A stretch of DNA of 64,000 nucleotides, from NCBI GenBank assembly GCA_951799445.1, contig OX637293.1:11718001-11782000 (forward strand). Reading direction: 5' to 3'. Positions 46,711-58,000 of the stretch are shown here, one piece after another; position 1 is the first letter of the stretch; each line of letters starts with the position of its first letter. Made by a program: the position numbers and the translations under genes. Origin of the DNA: Pseudisothecium myosuroides. Taxonomy: Eukaryota > Streptophyta > Bryopsida > Hypnales > Lembophyllaceae. The notes beneath the pieces are model-generated. The model did no database searches and was not told the DNA's origin. It was given only the letters and a program-made list of their open reading frames with translations.

Positions 46711-47616
46711 TTCCTAAAGGGCAAGCCTACTATTTATAGCAACATAGCGATTTTTAGCTTTGGAAATTTGCATATTTTAGGCTGAAATTTTAATAGAAGG
46801 TGGGAATGAGGAATATCTTTTATGTGCATTAAATTTCATGGCATTTGGAAATATTAATCAAATGTTATTGCATAATATGTTGTTTGTTTCTCAACTCGGG
46901 CAATTTGGGCAAATTCAAAAAATTCAAAAAAAAAAATTCAAAAAAAAAATTTGAAATTGGTTTTCTAGATTTATATATATATGGAAAGCTTTAAAATCAT
47001 TCCATTTTCGATCAATGAGTCAAAAGTTATGAGGAGTTTTAGTTTTTGGATAGTTATAGATTCTTTACTCTAAAATAAACTCTGAAGTAGTTTATTTAAT
47101 TCAATTTTCAATATTTTTTGAAAAAAATAAAATCATAGGATGTAAATTGTTTATTACAACATTACAACCATTGGGATTGACATTTTTCAATTCCATAATT
47201 AAATTCTTAACAATTTAGTATTTTGAATCATTATCTACTTCTATCAACTTACTATTTTTTTCCTATTTGGTGTACAATTCCAAACGATTTGAAAAATTTT
47301 AAGCATGTAGCCAACTTGTCTAGGAAAAAGAATCTAAAGAAGCACCACCATTGTGGACATTTTTCCATAGAAAAGTGATCTTGTGAAGTGTAGCTGCCCT
47401 GTTTTTTGCGAGGCCAAAAAAATGATTTTTATATCTTGCATTCCATGCGGTAGAAATTTCTTAACTTTTTACCATGTGTTTTCGAGTCAACATACTAGAA
47501 GATCCTACGGTTACATATGTCAAATAAGTGGGTTTTTTCAAAAATTTGGAACTTACACTAGAAATGGCAGTTTTCAAGCGTTTTGGGGGGAAAACATAGT
47601 CAAGGAACTTAAGGGG
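46711..47616 (-). mobile_element. TTAA-flanked element, inverted copy (906 bp)
   Basis: TTAA occurs at 46707-46710 and 47617-47620. The plus-strand right end 'gaacttaaggggttaa' and interior 'ctagaagatcctacggttac', 'gccaattttcaagc'-type and 'gagtcaaaagttatgagga' match the other copies in reverse orientation. Ends have decayed (ttcctaaaggg ... cttaagggg). There is no protein-coding content. Confidence 0.7.
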
Positions 47617-48939
47617 TTAATCCAAAACATTTTGTCCAATAGAAAGATCATTTTGGGACGGAGGAAGCATTTAATTTGGCACCTTGAGTGAAAATAAATC
47701 TAAAACCCTAAATTGCAACCATAATCATATATTTGTGTCCGAATGTGGAAGAAATTTCAGAAACTTTCGTTGCATACATTCTAAGATATTTGCATTTAAG
47801 GTGAAGAAAATTAGTTTTTCTTACACAAGATTGCATCCTGAAGTGTTATTTATGAGAATGTACTAATCTCAATGTTTTATACAAAGATTGGTATTTTAGT
47901 GTGGAATCATTAACTAATTATTTCATTTCTCAAAAGTTTTCCTTAGTAAAAAATTATCTTATTTTGAAATGGATTTTTAGTAGTTTTTAATTCCACCTTG
48001 ATTTCTTGCTTTTTAGTTCCAAAGACCAATTTAGCTTCAATTAGGTAGGAAGCATGCAGAGATTTGACAAGGTCATAGTTCCAATTACACTATTTGGAAC
48101 ATGGAATTTTTTCCATTATAATAAATTAGATGTTGTACATGAAATAACCAAAATACATTAGTGAAAATTTGAAAAACAATTAGTAATAGAAGAGTAAAAA
48201 AAACTATAGATATAGACTAAATTGGATCAATTTTAATTTTTGCTCTTCCACTTGGATTGAAGGTATGTTCACACTTGGTGTTAATTGTGGTGTTAGCAAA
48301 AGGTGCAAGAATGAATTTGGTTATTTGGATACATCTTTGGATTGAAATTTCTTTACTAAATCACTTCTAAAACCAAATGCAAACTTACCTTTACTAGGTC
48401 CTATCTTTGAAAAGGGCCTTAGCAGTTGTTGATTTTACTATTTTTACACATGCACATTATGACATATTAGATACTTTTCATCCTTTGGAATTTTTAGTTG
48501 TCAGCCTTAGAACTTGACTAGTGTAGGGTTCTTTCTAAAAAGTTCCTACTACTTGCTCAACCTTTATTGTTGGAGATTTTGATGTAGATATGTCAAAGAC
48601 TTGAGAATCTACTAGTCTATACCAACTATATTTTTTTAGTTATTAAATTCAAATAGTACCACGTACTAATTGTCATTCACTTTAGCATCATATTCATAAA
48701 AAAACAGTTATCCATTTTCAATAGCTTTTCCAGAGTTTTATTAGATTTATTATATATTAATATTTTTTGATTAGAAATCATTAGATTTTGAGTTGAACTC
48801 ATAATTTTCTATTTATACATGTGAAATAACATGTATGTTAAATTTCAACAAAAATCTAAACATCAAAAAAATGTTGACATATCTTAAACAATAAAAATAT
48901 TGAGTTGGCCCCTTCATATTGTATTGATATCATGTTTAA

Positions 48940-49875
48940 CCCCTAAAGGTTTGAGACTATGTTTTCACCAAAACCGCTCCAAAATTGCCATTTCTAATAC
49001 AAGTACCAAATTTTATAAAAAAAACATTTTTGGACACATGTAACCATAAGATCTTATATAACACTGGTTTGAGAAGATGTGGAAAAAAATTCAGAATTTT
49101 CCACCATGTGGATTGGAAGATATTAGCGTTTGAATTGACAAAAATCCTTTTTTTTGTCCCTGAGAAAATCCGGGCAGCTGCACTTCACAAGGTCACATTT
49201 GTATGAAAAAATGCCCAAAATGGTGGTTACTCTTTGGATTAATTCTTCTAGGCAAGTTGGCTACATGCTTGAAAATTTTCAGATTGTTTGGAATTGCACA
49301 ACATATAGGAAAAAAATAGTAAGTAGAAAGAAGTAGAGAATCATCCAAAACACTAAATTCTTAAGAATTTATTTATGGAATTGAAAAATGCCAATTCCAA
49401 CGATTGTAACGTTGTAATAAATAATCTACATCCAATGTTTTTATTTTTTTTCAAAAATATTGGAAATTGAGTGAAATAAAGGACTTCAAAGTTTATTTTA
49501 GAGTAGAGATTCCATAACTACCCTCAAACTAAGAATCCTCATAACTTTTGACTCATTAATCCAAATGGAATGATTTAAAGCTTTCCACGTACATATAAAT
49601 CTAAAGAACCAATTTCAAATTTTTATTTTTTTTAAAAATGATTTTTAAAGAATTTTTTTGAGCTGCCCGGGCTGCCCGCCGTACACAAAAAATTACATAT
49701 CATACAATGACTTTTTAACCATGTAGTCAAAAGTTATGAAATTTGTTGGGCCTTAAAGCTACTTCTCAGGCACATCTTGTGTGAAAATTTCAAAGAAAAA
49801 AAATAAAAACTCCACTCATAGTGAGTTGCCCCAAATCGCTATGTTGTCAAAAAATGGTGTTTGGACCTTTAGGGG
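48940..49875 (+). mobile_element. TTAA-flanked element, copy of 936 bp
   Basis: TTAA at 48936-48939 and 49876-49879 flank CCCCTAAAGG ... CCTTTAGGGG. Left interior 'attgccatttctaatacaag', 'gtaaccataagatcttatat' and 'attcagaattttccaccatg', and right interior 'gagctgcccgggctgcccgc', match copy 1. Length agrees with copy 1 to within a few bases. No transposase frame is present. Confidence 0.85.
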
Positions 49876-49879
49876 TTAA

Positions 49880-50110
49880 CCCCTAAAGTCTCATTGTTAC
49901 CTCAAGGGACAAAATAAGGTTTGGGTACATTCCTATAATCTCAATTTTTGGCATGATTTTTTAAAACTGTTTATTATGATAATAAAACACATTTTTGCTT
50001 TGGAAATATCATTTTTATTTTAATTGGTGTCTAGGAGCAAAAATTATGCCATCCAAAGCCCAAATTTTAGGTTGTTGGAAACAAAAATAAATAAAAAATT
50101 TTAACAAAAA
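49880..50110 (-). mobile_element. TTAA-flanked element, truncated, abutting the previous copy
   Basis: Immediately after the shared TTAA (49876-49879), 'cccctaaagtctcattgtta' starts a sequence that is the reverse complement of the right end of copy 1, including 'atgattttttaaaactgttt' and 'aattggtgtctaggagcaaa'. Similarity is lost by about 50110. The two elements therefore meet end to end at a single TTAA. Confidence 0.65.
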
Positions 50111-51550
50111 ATTTAAATAAAATTCTCATAGATTATATACCTGTCTACATAAAAATCTTATATTTATTCCATTTATATCAATGGCTAGCTAGGAAAAATT
50201 GGCGACTAGTACAAAGTTACTCGGTAAAACTAAAAAAAAGAAGAAGGTTGCAACATGAAAACAAAAAATGCAAAACCAGAAGAAAATTGGTAGGGCTTAA
50301 AAACAACCAATGGACAAAAAAATTGAGGGATATTTAAATTTATTTCTTGCAACACTTGAGAAATTTCAACTAATATAAGATATTCTTTTTGGGTTGATAC
50401 CTAGGTGGGGCAAGCATTACCAAAAATTTGAACCCTGCAAAGGGCCGCTGCAAATACTATATATATGTATATATATACATAATTTAATAATATTTTTTTG
50501 AAGGTAAAAAATTAAAAAAATTAAAAAAATATTTTTGAAATCGCCAATCTGACGGGGCACTAGTAGTACCCTGTCAGATTTTTAAAATTCTATAATTGCA
50601 CTGCTGTTACGCAGTCTTGCGACCTTTTGTAGGCCCAAAAGTTTCCTAATGAATCATGCCTAAAATAGGTAAGGTATTGATTGAAGAGATGTGATGTAGT
50701 CGGATGGTTATTGGGTTTAGAGTGGCAAATTAGAGCTCCTTAGTCCTTACTTGCTGCCAACAAGCTCTTCCAATCTTGCATGGCCACCTCTTGGTCCTTA
50801 CTCCATCACTCCTTTGTTCTTCGCTCATTAATGTTATTTCACTAGTCGCCCCCATCAAACTCGTCGCATCCCGTTTTTAAAGTTGTTTTGTTGTTCTTTG
50901 CCTCCTCGGGCCCAGTAATGATGTTCCCAATTCGTCAGCTAGTTGGAGATCACGTTGTCCCACTCCTATTGAATTGTTGCTTGCTATTATAAGCTTTTGA
51001 AAATAATTTGTGAACTTTTTTTTTGTGCTTTTAAGTTTTTTGAATGGCTAAATGGTAGAGGAACATGATGCTCTTTAGGGGCAAATCTAGTAGAGACTTG
51101 GTGGACATGCATAGATTTACTTCTTCATACATCATACCTCCTAACAAAGAACCCATAACATTGCAAAAGTCAATGTGAATTAGTCAATGTGAATTAGAAA
51201 GATTTTTCATATGATTTGTATAATTGGTTGGAGTTCAACAATGGCTTGGAGAAGAGATTTTGTAAGATTAGTAAAGACGGTAGAGGAAAAGTTTGTATAT
51301 GCCACTGAGGGGTTCACCATATAAGGATTTCAATATTACAAGACCATGATAAAAATATAAAACATCAATAACTTGCTTTGGCTAAACGTGGAGGTAAAAA
51401 ACTTTGCAAAAAGTTGTTGTAGTTGCAAATCATGGCTAAAATGAATCTATGCTATCCCTATTTAGAGTTGCCCAATTCATAAGGAAGGAAACTCCCCCTT
51501 TTCACAAGTTTCAAAACTTGTGTGATCTTTTTTCAAAGCTCCTATCACCA
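50111..51550. other. AT-rich intergenic DNA, no gene recognised
   Basis: This stretch contains AT dinucleotide runs (about 50458-50482) and a short imperfect palindrome around 50546-50580 (arms aatctgacgggg / ccctgtcagatt). A stretch with weak coding appearance begins near 51200 and leads into the decayed transposase listed next. Confidence 0.5.
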
Positions 51551-51559
51551 GAAAATTGT

Positions 51560-52115
51560 ATTATGACATAAAAACTTGTACCAAAATGGTCTTTGGTTTT
51601 TTTAATGTCATTCAAACGAAAGTTTTGGATATTGTTGGAAATTCCAAGTTCTTGACTTAATGATTGATGAGTCTACATACAATTATATGGATGGATATCT
51701 TATTTTGTTCTTTGGTTGTACTCTTCTTCTTAAATAGTGAATTCCTTTTATCACAAAAAAAGCCATCTTGTGGTCTTTTCAACTCTTTTAGAAGCAAGCT
51801 AGCCAATTATATGTTTTTTAAATGTTTTTTGGATTGAGGATGGAAAGGAAGATTCCAAGATGATATTTGACATTCTTATGATTGTTGCAAAGACGTGGAG
51901 GATGAATTTGAGTAATTGGATGGAATTTGGATCAAATAGACCATGGTTGAAAAAATTTAGGTATGGCTTATCAGTTGAAAAAAGTAAATCCCTTCTATTT
52001 TAATTCATTATGTTGCTCATAGAACAAACATAGCTACACTTGAGGCCTTAAAGAACAAATATTGTAAGAAAATATTTGTTGTAATAGAATCTAGATTGAA
52101 TGCATTGGCTCGTCA
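51560..52115 (+). pseudogene. Decayed hAT-like transposase fragment
   Basis: Two signature segments of hAT-type transposase-derived proteins survive in different frames. The first is QVLDLMIDEST followed by YLILFFG (51642-51720). The second is HYVAHRTNIATLEALKNKY (about 52006-52065). In intact relatives these are the 'MIDESTD' and 'HCxAHRTNLA' motifs in this order, the second at or near the metal/catalytic region. Here several stops and at least one frameshift separate them, so the copy is inactive. No terminal repeats could be assigned. Confidence 0.55.
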
Positions 52116-52121
52116 CTTTAA

Positions 52122-53030
52122 CCCCTAAAGTCCCAAGACCTTTTCTTTGTCAAAAAACATTCAAAAAAGTCATTTTTAGAGCAAAAAATTTAAAATGGCA
52201 TTTTGGCATACTTAACTGCATGATCTTGCAATAGACAGGCATGAAAATGTGTAAAAGTAATTTGACTTTATATATTGAAAGATAAATGCATTCAAAGTGA
52301 AGAAAATATGATTTTTTTGGCACTATAGCAAAGTATGAAACCTTGAATATTCTTGACTCAAAATTCTTGCACTTTATATTTTGAATTTTTTAAAATTATC
52401 ATGGAAAATTGAGTTGAAAGTTTAGGGGAATATATATATATATCTGTGTGTGTGTGTGTGTGTGTGTGTGTATGAATTCATTCTTTAAAAAATTGGTAAA
52501 TAGATGTAATTATAAGATAGAGGAGAAAATTAAATTGTTTATAGTTCTAAGATGGAAAAAAAAAGCTAATTCCAATTGTGAGATTGTTTTAGTAGTCGAA
52601 GTTAACCTGAGGAACTTTTTGTTTTAAATAAATGTGAAAATTGAGCTCAAAAACAAATTCTACATATTATTTTATCAATAAAATGTTCTAATTGCCCACA
52701 GAATAAGATGTTCTATAATTTTCACATCACAAATTCAAATGGAATGAATCAAAGCTTTCCATATAGACAAAAAATACAATCTATGAAGAAAAAAAATTAA
52801 AAAATTGTTTTAAGTTTTTAATGGATTTCTTTTGTTGCCTTTCAGGTTGAAATTGAGGATTATTGTGGTATAACTTTTGCTTCTAAGCATCAATTGAAAT
52901 CAAAATTATATTCTCCATAAGCTAATAATAATTTTTATTTTAAAAAATTAAAAAATTAAAAATTGCAAAAGATTGAGCTTATAGGATTTTATCTAAAATC
53001 CTGGGACAACGGGATTTAAGATGTTAAAGA
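52122..53030 (+). mobile_element. TTAA-flanked element, copy with decayed right end
   Basis: TTAA (52118-52121) is followed by CCCCTAAAGTCCCAAGACC and the family interior ('gtcatttttagagcaaaa', 'actgcatgatcttgcaatag'). The right end is a decayed 'ctgggacaacgggatttaag', corresponding to GGGACAATGGGCCTTTAGG in copy 1. The left part contains an expanded (AT)n(TG)n run at about 52431-52473. It directly follows the hAT-like fragment. Confidence 0.7.
52431..52473. repeat. (AT)n(TG)n microsatellite
   Basis: An uninterrupted run of AT dinucleotides followed, after one 'ctg', by about 14 GT/TG dinucleotides, inside the TTAA element starting at 52122. Confidence 0.9.
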
Positions 53031-53221
53031 AAAGATTTTTTTTAAAGCTTTGCAAACCTTTTAAAGTGAATTTAATTACGCTCAAAAAAACTTGAAAAGG
53101 TACCACAAAATTTGTTGGTTATCCAGATGGTAAGCCATGATTATTTTGTGTGTGATCCCTTGGCGATTATCTTTGTTTATTTGCATTATATTCCTTCTTG
53201 GATGATACTTCCATTGCTTAA

Positions 53222-53860
53222 CCTCTAAAATTCTTTCATGTTTAGAGGTCCAAAACTACTTTAAAATACTAGTCTTCAAAGGAAGGCTAAAATCTTCATC
53301 TATATTCTTTTAACTAATCCAATCCTAAGATCCTTTATTTAACTTGTTAAAGTACACCCTTTTAAAATTTCACCATAAGAAACCTTACCAATTGCAAGAT
53401 CATGATGCTTAAATTTCAAAAATAATTATTTTCAACTCTTCCCATATGGTTAGATTTCATCTTTCAAATTTTTTATCCAGAATATGTAGATCCTACAGCT
53501 TGCAATTTTTGATAATATGTTAAAAAAAAGAAGTTGGAAATACATATTAAAAATTTCAACAAAAAACATTTTTTATTTATACTTAAAAGAATAGTAAGTA
53601 GAAAGAACAAGAAAATGATTAAAAATGTCAATCTTAATGGTTGTAATGTTGTTATAAACAATCTACATCCTATGATTTTATTTTTTTCAAAATATTAAAA
53701 ATTGAGTTAAATAAAAGACTTCAAAGTTTATTTTAAAGCAAAAATTCCATAAGTGCCCCCAAACAAAACTCTTTATAACTTTCATCTCATTAATCAAAAC
53801 GAAATGATTCAAAGCATCATTGGGGTTGTACAATTTAATCTTCTCTTGCAATTGTACGGG
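53222..53860 (+). mobile_element. Probable sixth, strongly decayed TTAA element copy
   Basis: TTAA at 53218-53221 precedes 'cctctaaaattctttcatgt'. Further on, 'ggttgtaatgttgttataaa', 'caatctacatcctatgattt' and 'gcccccaaacaaaactcttt' match the middle of the 48940 copy in the same order. No clear right end is visible. Confidence 0.5.
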
Positions 53861-54948
53861 CAAGAAAAAACCAAGAAGGAAGGATCCTTCTTTCCTTGTA
53901 AACAAGATTTCTTTTGTTTTTATGCTACAAAGAAGCAATGAGTGCATACTAGATTAATTATTTGGGAATTTATAGACTTCTAATAGTTTGTCCATCTTTA
54001 AAATTGAAGTATCCTAACCTTCTAACCCTTATTGAAATTTCAAAGTGTCAATGTGTGAGTACTGCAAGATCTAAAAGGGCTTCCCTTGTGTAAAATAACA
54101 TTAAACTTTAAAATCACATTCCAACAATAAATCTAGATAATGTCATACAATTGGCCATGGAGTGACCAAAAAAAGACTTTGACAATATATTAGTGGATGC
54201 CATCATCTTGTGGAAGAATGCTACTAGATTTTGTCATTTATTTATCAATCTTGAGTGCAACCTTACTTTACAAGGGTAGTAGAAGAATCATTTGAAGAAG
54301 GTGAAAACTTTAATTCCTAAGCACTTTTGATTTTGTGCAACCTTTTCATTTCCATTCTCAACTTTATCTTAGATGAGTTGGAAATGATGATCCTTGACTT
54401 TAATGACAGAACATGCTAAGTTCAATTTCTACTAAGGATGCGATATTAATTAAAAAATTTAGTTTGAATTTATTTGTACATTAGAGGAATCTGGAAATTT
54501 AATTGGTGCTAATATCATTTTAGAAGAAACTGATTGGTGAGAAATTGATATTGTTAAAAAAAATGATTTTTTTAATAATTTAGAAGATGTAACTAGTAAA
54601 GTAGTGAATATTGAAGAAAAAGTGGTCCATTTTTGTGAAAGGAAGAAATGAAATGGAAGAGCTCCAAATATTTTCCAAACATTGATTTGGATTAGTAATG
54701 TAAAAATTATAAATGTTCTTATTTGCAAGCAATTATAGCACCATAATGAAAATAATAATATATTAGGGTTTCTTTAAACTCAATTTTTTTTTAAATCAAA
54801 AAGATAAAGTTCCACAAAGTTTAATATGCTCGCTAAAACATTCTCATAGTTGGAATTAGTGGGTTTCAATTCCATTTTAGAACTACTAATGATTTAGTTT
54901 TTCCTTCTATCCTATACATGCTTCTACTTCACAATTTTGTAAAGAATG
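53861..54948. other. AT-rich intergenic DNA, no gene recognised
   Basis: About 1.1 kb without a supported gene; short open frames on both strands are AT-driven and carry no motif. The adjoining hairpin starts at 54949. Confidence 0.55.
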
Positions 54949-55073
54949 AAAATCAACTACACTGAATAGTGAAATTAGGTTGCCCCACACTAATTTCTCA
55001 TATCTAACACTTTCAGACATGGTCAACTATAGTCTGGGGCAACCTAATTTCACTATTCAGTGTAGTTGATTTT
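54949..55073. repeat. Perfect 39-bp inverted repeat with 47-bp loop
   Basis: The left arm 54949-54987 (aaaatcaactacactgaata ... ggttgcccca) is the exact reverse complement of the right arm 55035-55073. The loop (54988-55034) is unrelated sequence. As RNA this would fold into a long unbroken hairpin. No target duplication is evident next to the arms. It could be a tiny foldback element, a young microRNA/siRNA locus or a replication-generated palindrome. Confidence 0.9.
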
Positions 55074-58000
55074 AAATTTTTTTCCCAAACTTTCAACTCA
55101 ATTCATACACCCAACCGCAAGCGACTTGGGCAGGTCAGAGAAGTTAGAAATAAAGAACAAGGTTTGGTTCTAAAATGGTTTCTTCCACATAGGTACAGAA
55201 TTGATTTTGGAGATGGCAGTTTAAGTTTTCTTTTTTTTGTGTTTGAAACAAAAGAAACGAGTTCCATTGCATAGAGGTAAAATAGCGGTTTAAGGTTAGT
55301 GACACATTTGGATGTACCTACCTTGTGAAAGGAAGGCAGTTTGATATGAAAATTCCACTCTCTAACTTATCTGTTTATTTGGTCGCTTTTAGGTGAACAT
55401 AGCTTCACGACTCCCCAGACTTGCTTCACAGCAGTAAGCAGTTACCACAGACGCCTTTCGATGTCAGAAAATCAATGCGACAGTACAGTATTTTCCGCTT
55501 CTGTGTTGAGATCAGAACTTGACAAAGGTCAGGAATAACTTCTGATGATAGCGACAATTCAATGCAAGGCGAAAATCAATAAATGCAAGTTTACGAAAAT
55601 TAAAAAGGGCCACCCCTACTAGTTCTTCTTATTCTCAGAATCTTCAGTTAAGCCCAGCCCTTCTCGATCATGCATGTCCTGGCAAACACTCACTCCACGT
55701 AAATCTTGCTTTTGGAGATCGTTGGAAGCTTCAGGAAGATCCTATTCCTGTTAATGAGAGAGATACGCATGCGGTGGGGGCTGAGAAACTTTATGCTTTT
55801 GAATAGCACCATCAATGGTCATCAATGTGTCGACTAAGTTGCAGGGTGGCTTCAATTAAGAATTAAGTGAAGCTCGGGTGTAATAACAGAGCTGGAAAAA
55901 GTTAAATATCATGACCAGTCAGTAGAATGATGTGAAACTTTTATTTTATGCTACACAATACATCACTGTACTAGTACCATTGCACACATACTGAAGTTCG
56001 ACGTGCTACTTGTGGGCATTTTCAACCATCCTGCCCTCAAAATGATCCGTAAATAGTCACTTGTGGCTGGCAAGTTTTCTATGTTTACTCCTTGCAATAA
56101 AATTCTGTTTCATTTGTGTCAAAAAATAAAATAAAATTGATGCGTAAGTAGGTGCTAAACAAATTTATTCAGCATGTTTTTGCTACCCGACACCCCTGCG
56201 CAGCCGGAAGTGTGTGATGATTACTTTCAAGAGGAAGTGTGTGAACGAAGAATGCTCCTCTTATATCCAAGAGTGCACCTTAGGTAGCGTCCTTCCAGAG
56301 TTGAGCCATGCAGATTCGTTGCCTTTCATGAGATCCCTGTTTGCAGGTCTTTTAAGTGTTTTATTTCAAATTATTCCGCCTTTCACCAGCTACTATGGTG
56401 AACGTCTTGACTTGCACAATAATGTTATGAATCATGTCGGATTATGCTGCAGTCGGCTAATTAATTGAAAGAAGCAAACAGACTGTGGGGTAACCGACCT
56501 TCACTTATGAGCAGCACTTGGCATTCAAGCCATTGAGACATGATTGCGCACTAATTTTAATGACCGACCCGCAGTTATTTTCGTTGAACAAAATCAAGAG
56601 AAGATTGTACCAAAAAACCCTCAAACAAAGGGTCTAACATAACGACACTTATTAACTTAACACTGCTAAATTTTCGACAAAACCATATCGAGTTTTGGGA
56701 ACCTACAATAAAATGATTATCAGAGATTTAGCTAAATTCAGCCACAATTGAGCGCAGCGGTAATAACTATGCCACGCACAGTGAAAAAGCCGGGAGTGTA
56801 AGTCCATCTGTTGCTCAATATATCTAACTCTGAGAACAGGCTAATCATGAACTCCACCTAGGCTAATTTTTGGTTAATTTTTTGGTTCTCTCCAGAATGC
56901 TACACCTCAACCTCTATAGCAATCCCCATGCGAATCCAGACCAATAATCGAGGACTGAGCGACAGATAACACTGACGGCCATGGAAGCTGAAAAGCTGAT
57001 CTCCATCAGGCTTCGAAGGTAGTTCACCAGTACCACTTCTCATGGGACCACATGCGTAATCATTACTAATCACATGACTAATATCTAAAAGCAAGATGAC
57101 AAACATCTGCACTGAAAGTGCATGAAGCCCCTAGGCTGCAGGGTACTGCATTGTTTTACGGCCCGAAAATACCTGTACAGGACAACATGTCAGTATTACG
57201 GAATAACCAAATACTTCATTACCGTAAGACAAGCGCTAGCAGGTTGGGACTTCTCCACCCGGATTTCATATTGACGAAACAGTGTTGTGTGTCTAGCATT
57301 GCTTAGCCGACGAACGCTGTCAGTGACAAGCTCATACAGAGACCACATCAATACAAAACATCTACAAATGCAAGCAGATACTGGGGTCGAAGCAAATTAT
57401 AGCAACTGATGTGTTGGTGTAGTCATCCATCAGAAATGACAGGAAGGGCATGTTGTCTCACGAACTCTTCTCGTCTGTTCCTGTAGAGATCAGTAGGATT
57501 GAATCTTAGTACTCACTGGTACTTAAACTGGGTCTTCCTGCACACGAAGTTCAGAAATATCAGACATGCATGCGACGAAGATAAAAACAATCGTATCACA
57601 ACAACCATTTACTCTGCACAAGACGAAAATTGACAGGCAAAACAGTAGCGTCTAACTAAACAAATCAAGTGACGCAGTACATGACGCAACACCCTGCTAA
57701 AATTAACTTGCAGTGAAAATTCACCACACGTACCGCGAGACAGTCGATGTCTCAACAGCCATAGCTGTTCACAACCTGTAGGACACTATTATCACTCGAT
57801 CCAACACTCCGCCTCCGCCAAAATAGTTCGATATCTAAACAGCCATAAACTGGACTAATTCACAACATAGACTCAGAAGGGCGGGATAGTATACATTAGC
57901 ATCCAATGAATAGTCTGGCGCGGAAGGTCCGTCGCACCACTGAATCACGAATGTGCCGTAAGAAATGAAGTCAGGTGTTTAAATTGTTATAAGGTAGGGC

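Noticed and set aside
56214..56468. 84-codon open frame MMITFKRKCVNEECS...
   Set aside because: Isolated, no recognised family, no supporting exon neighbours.
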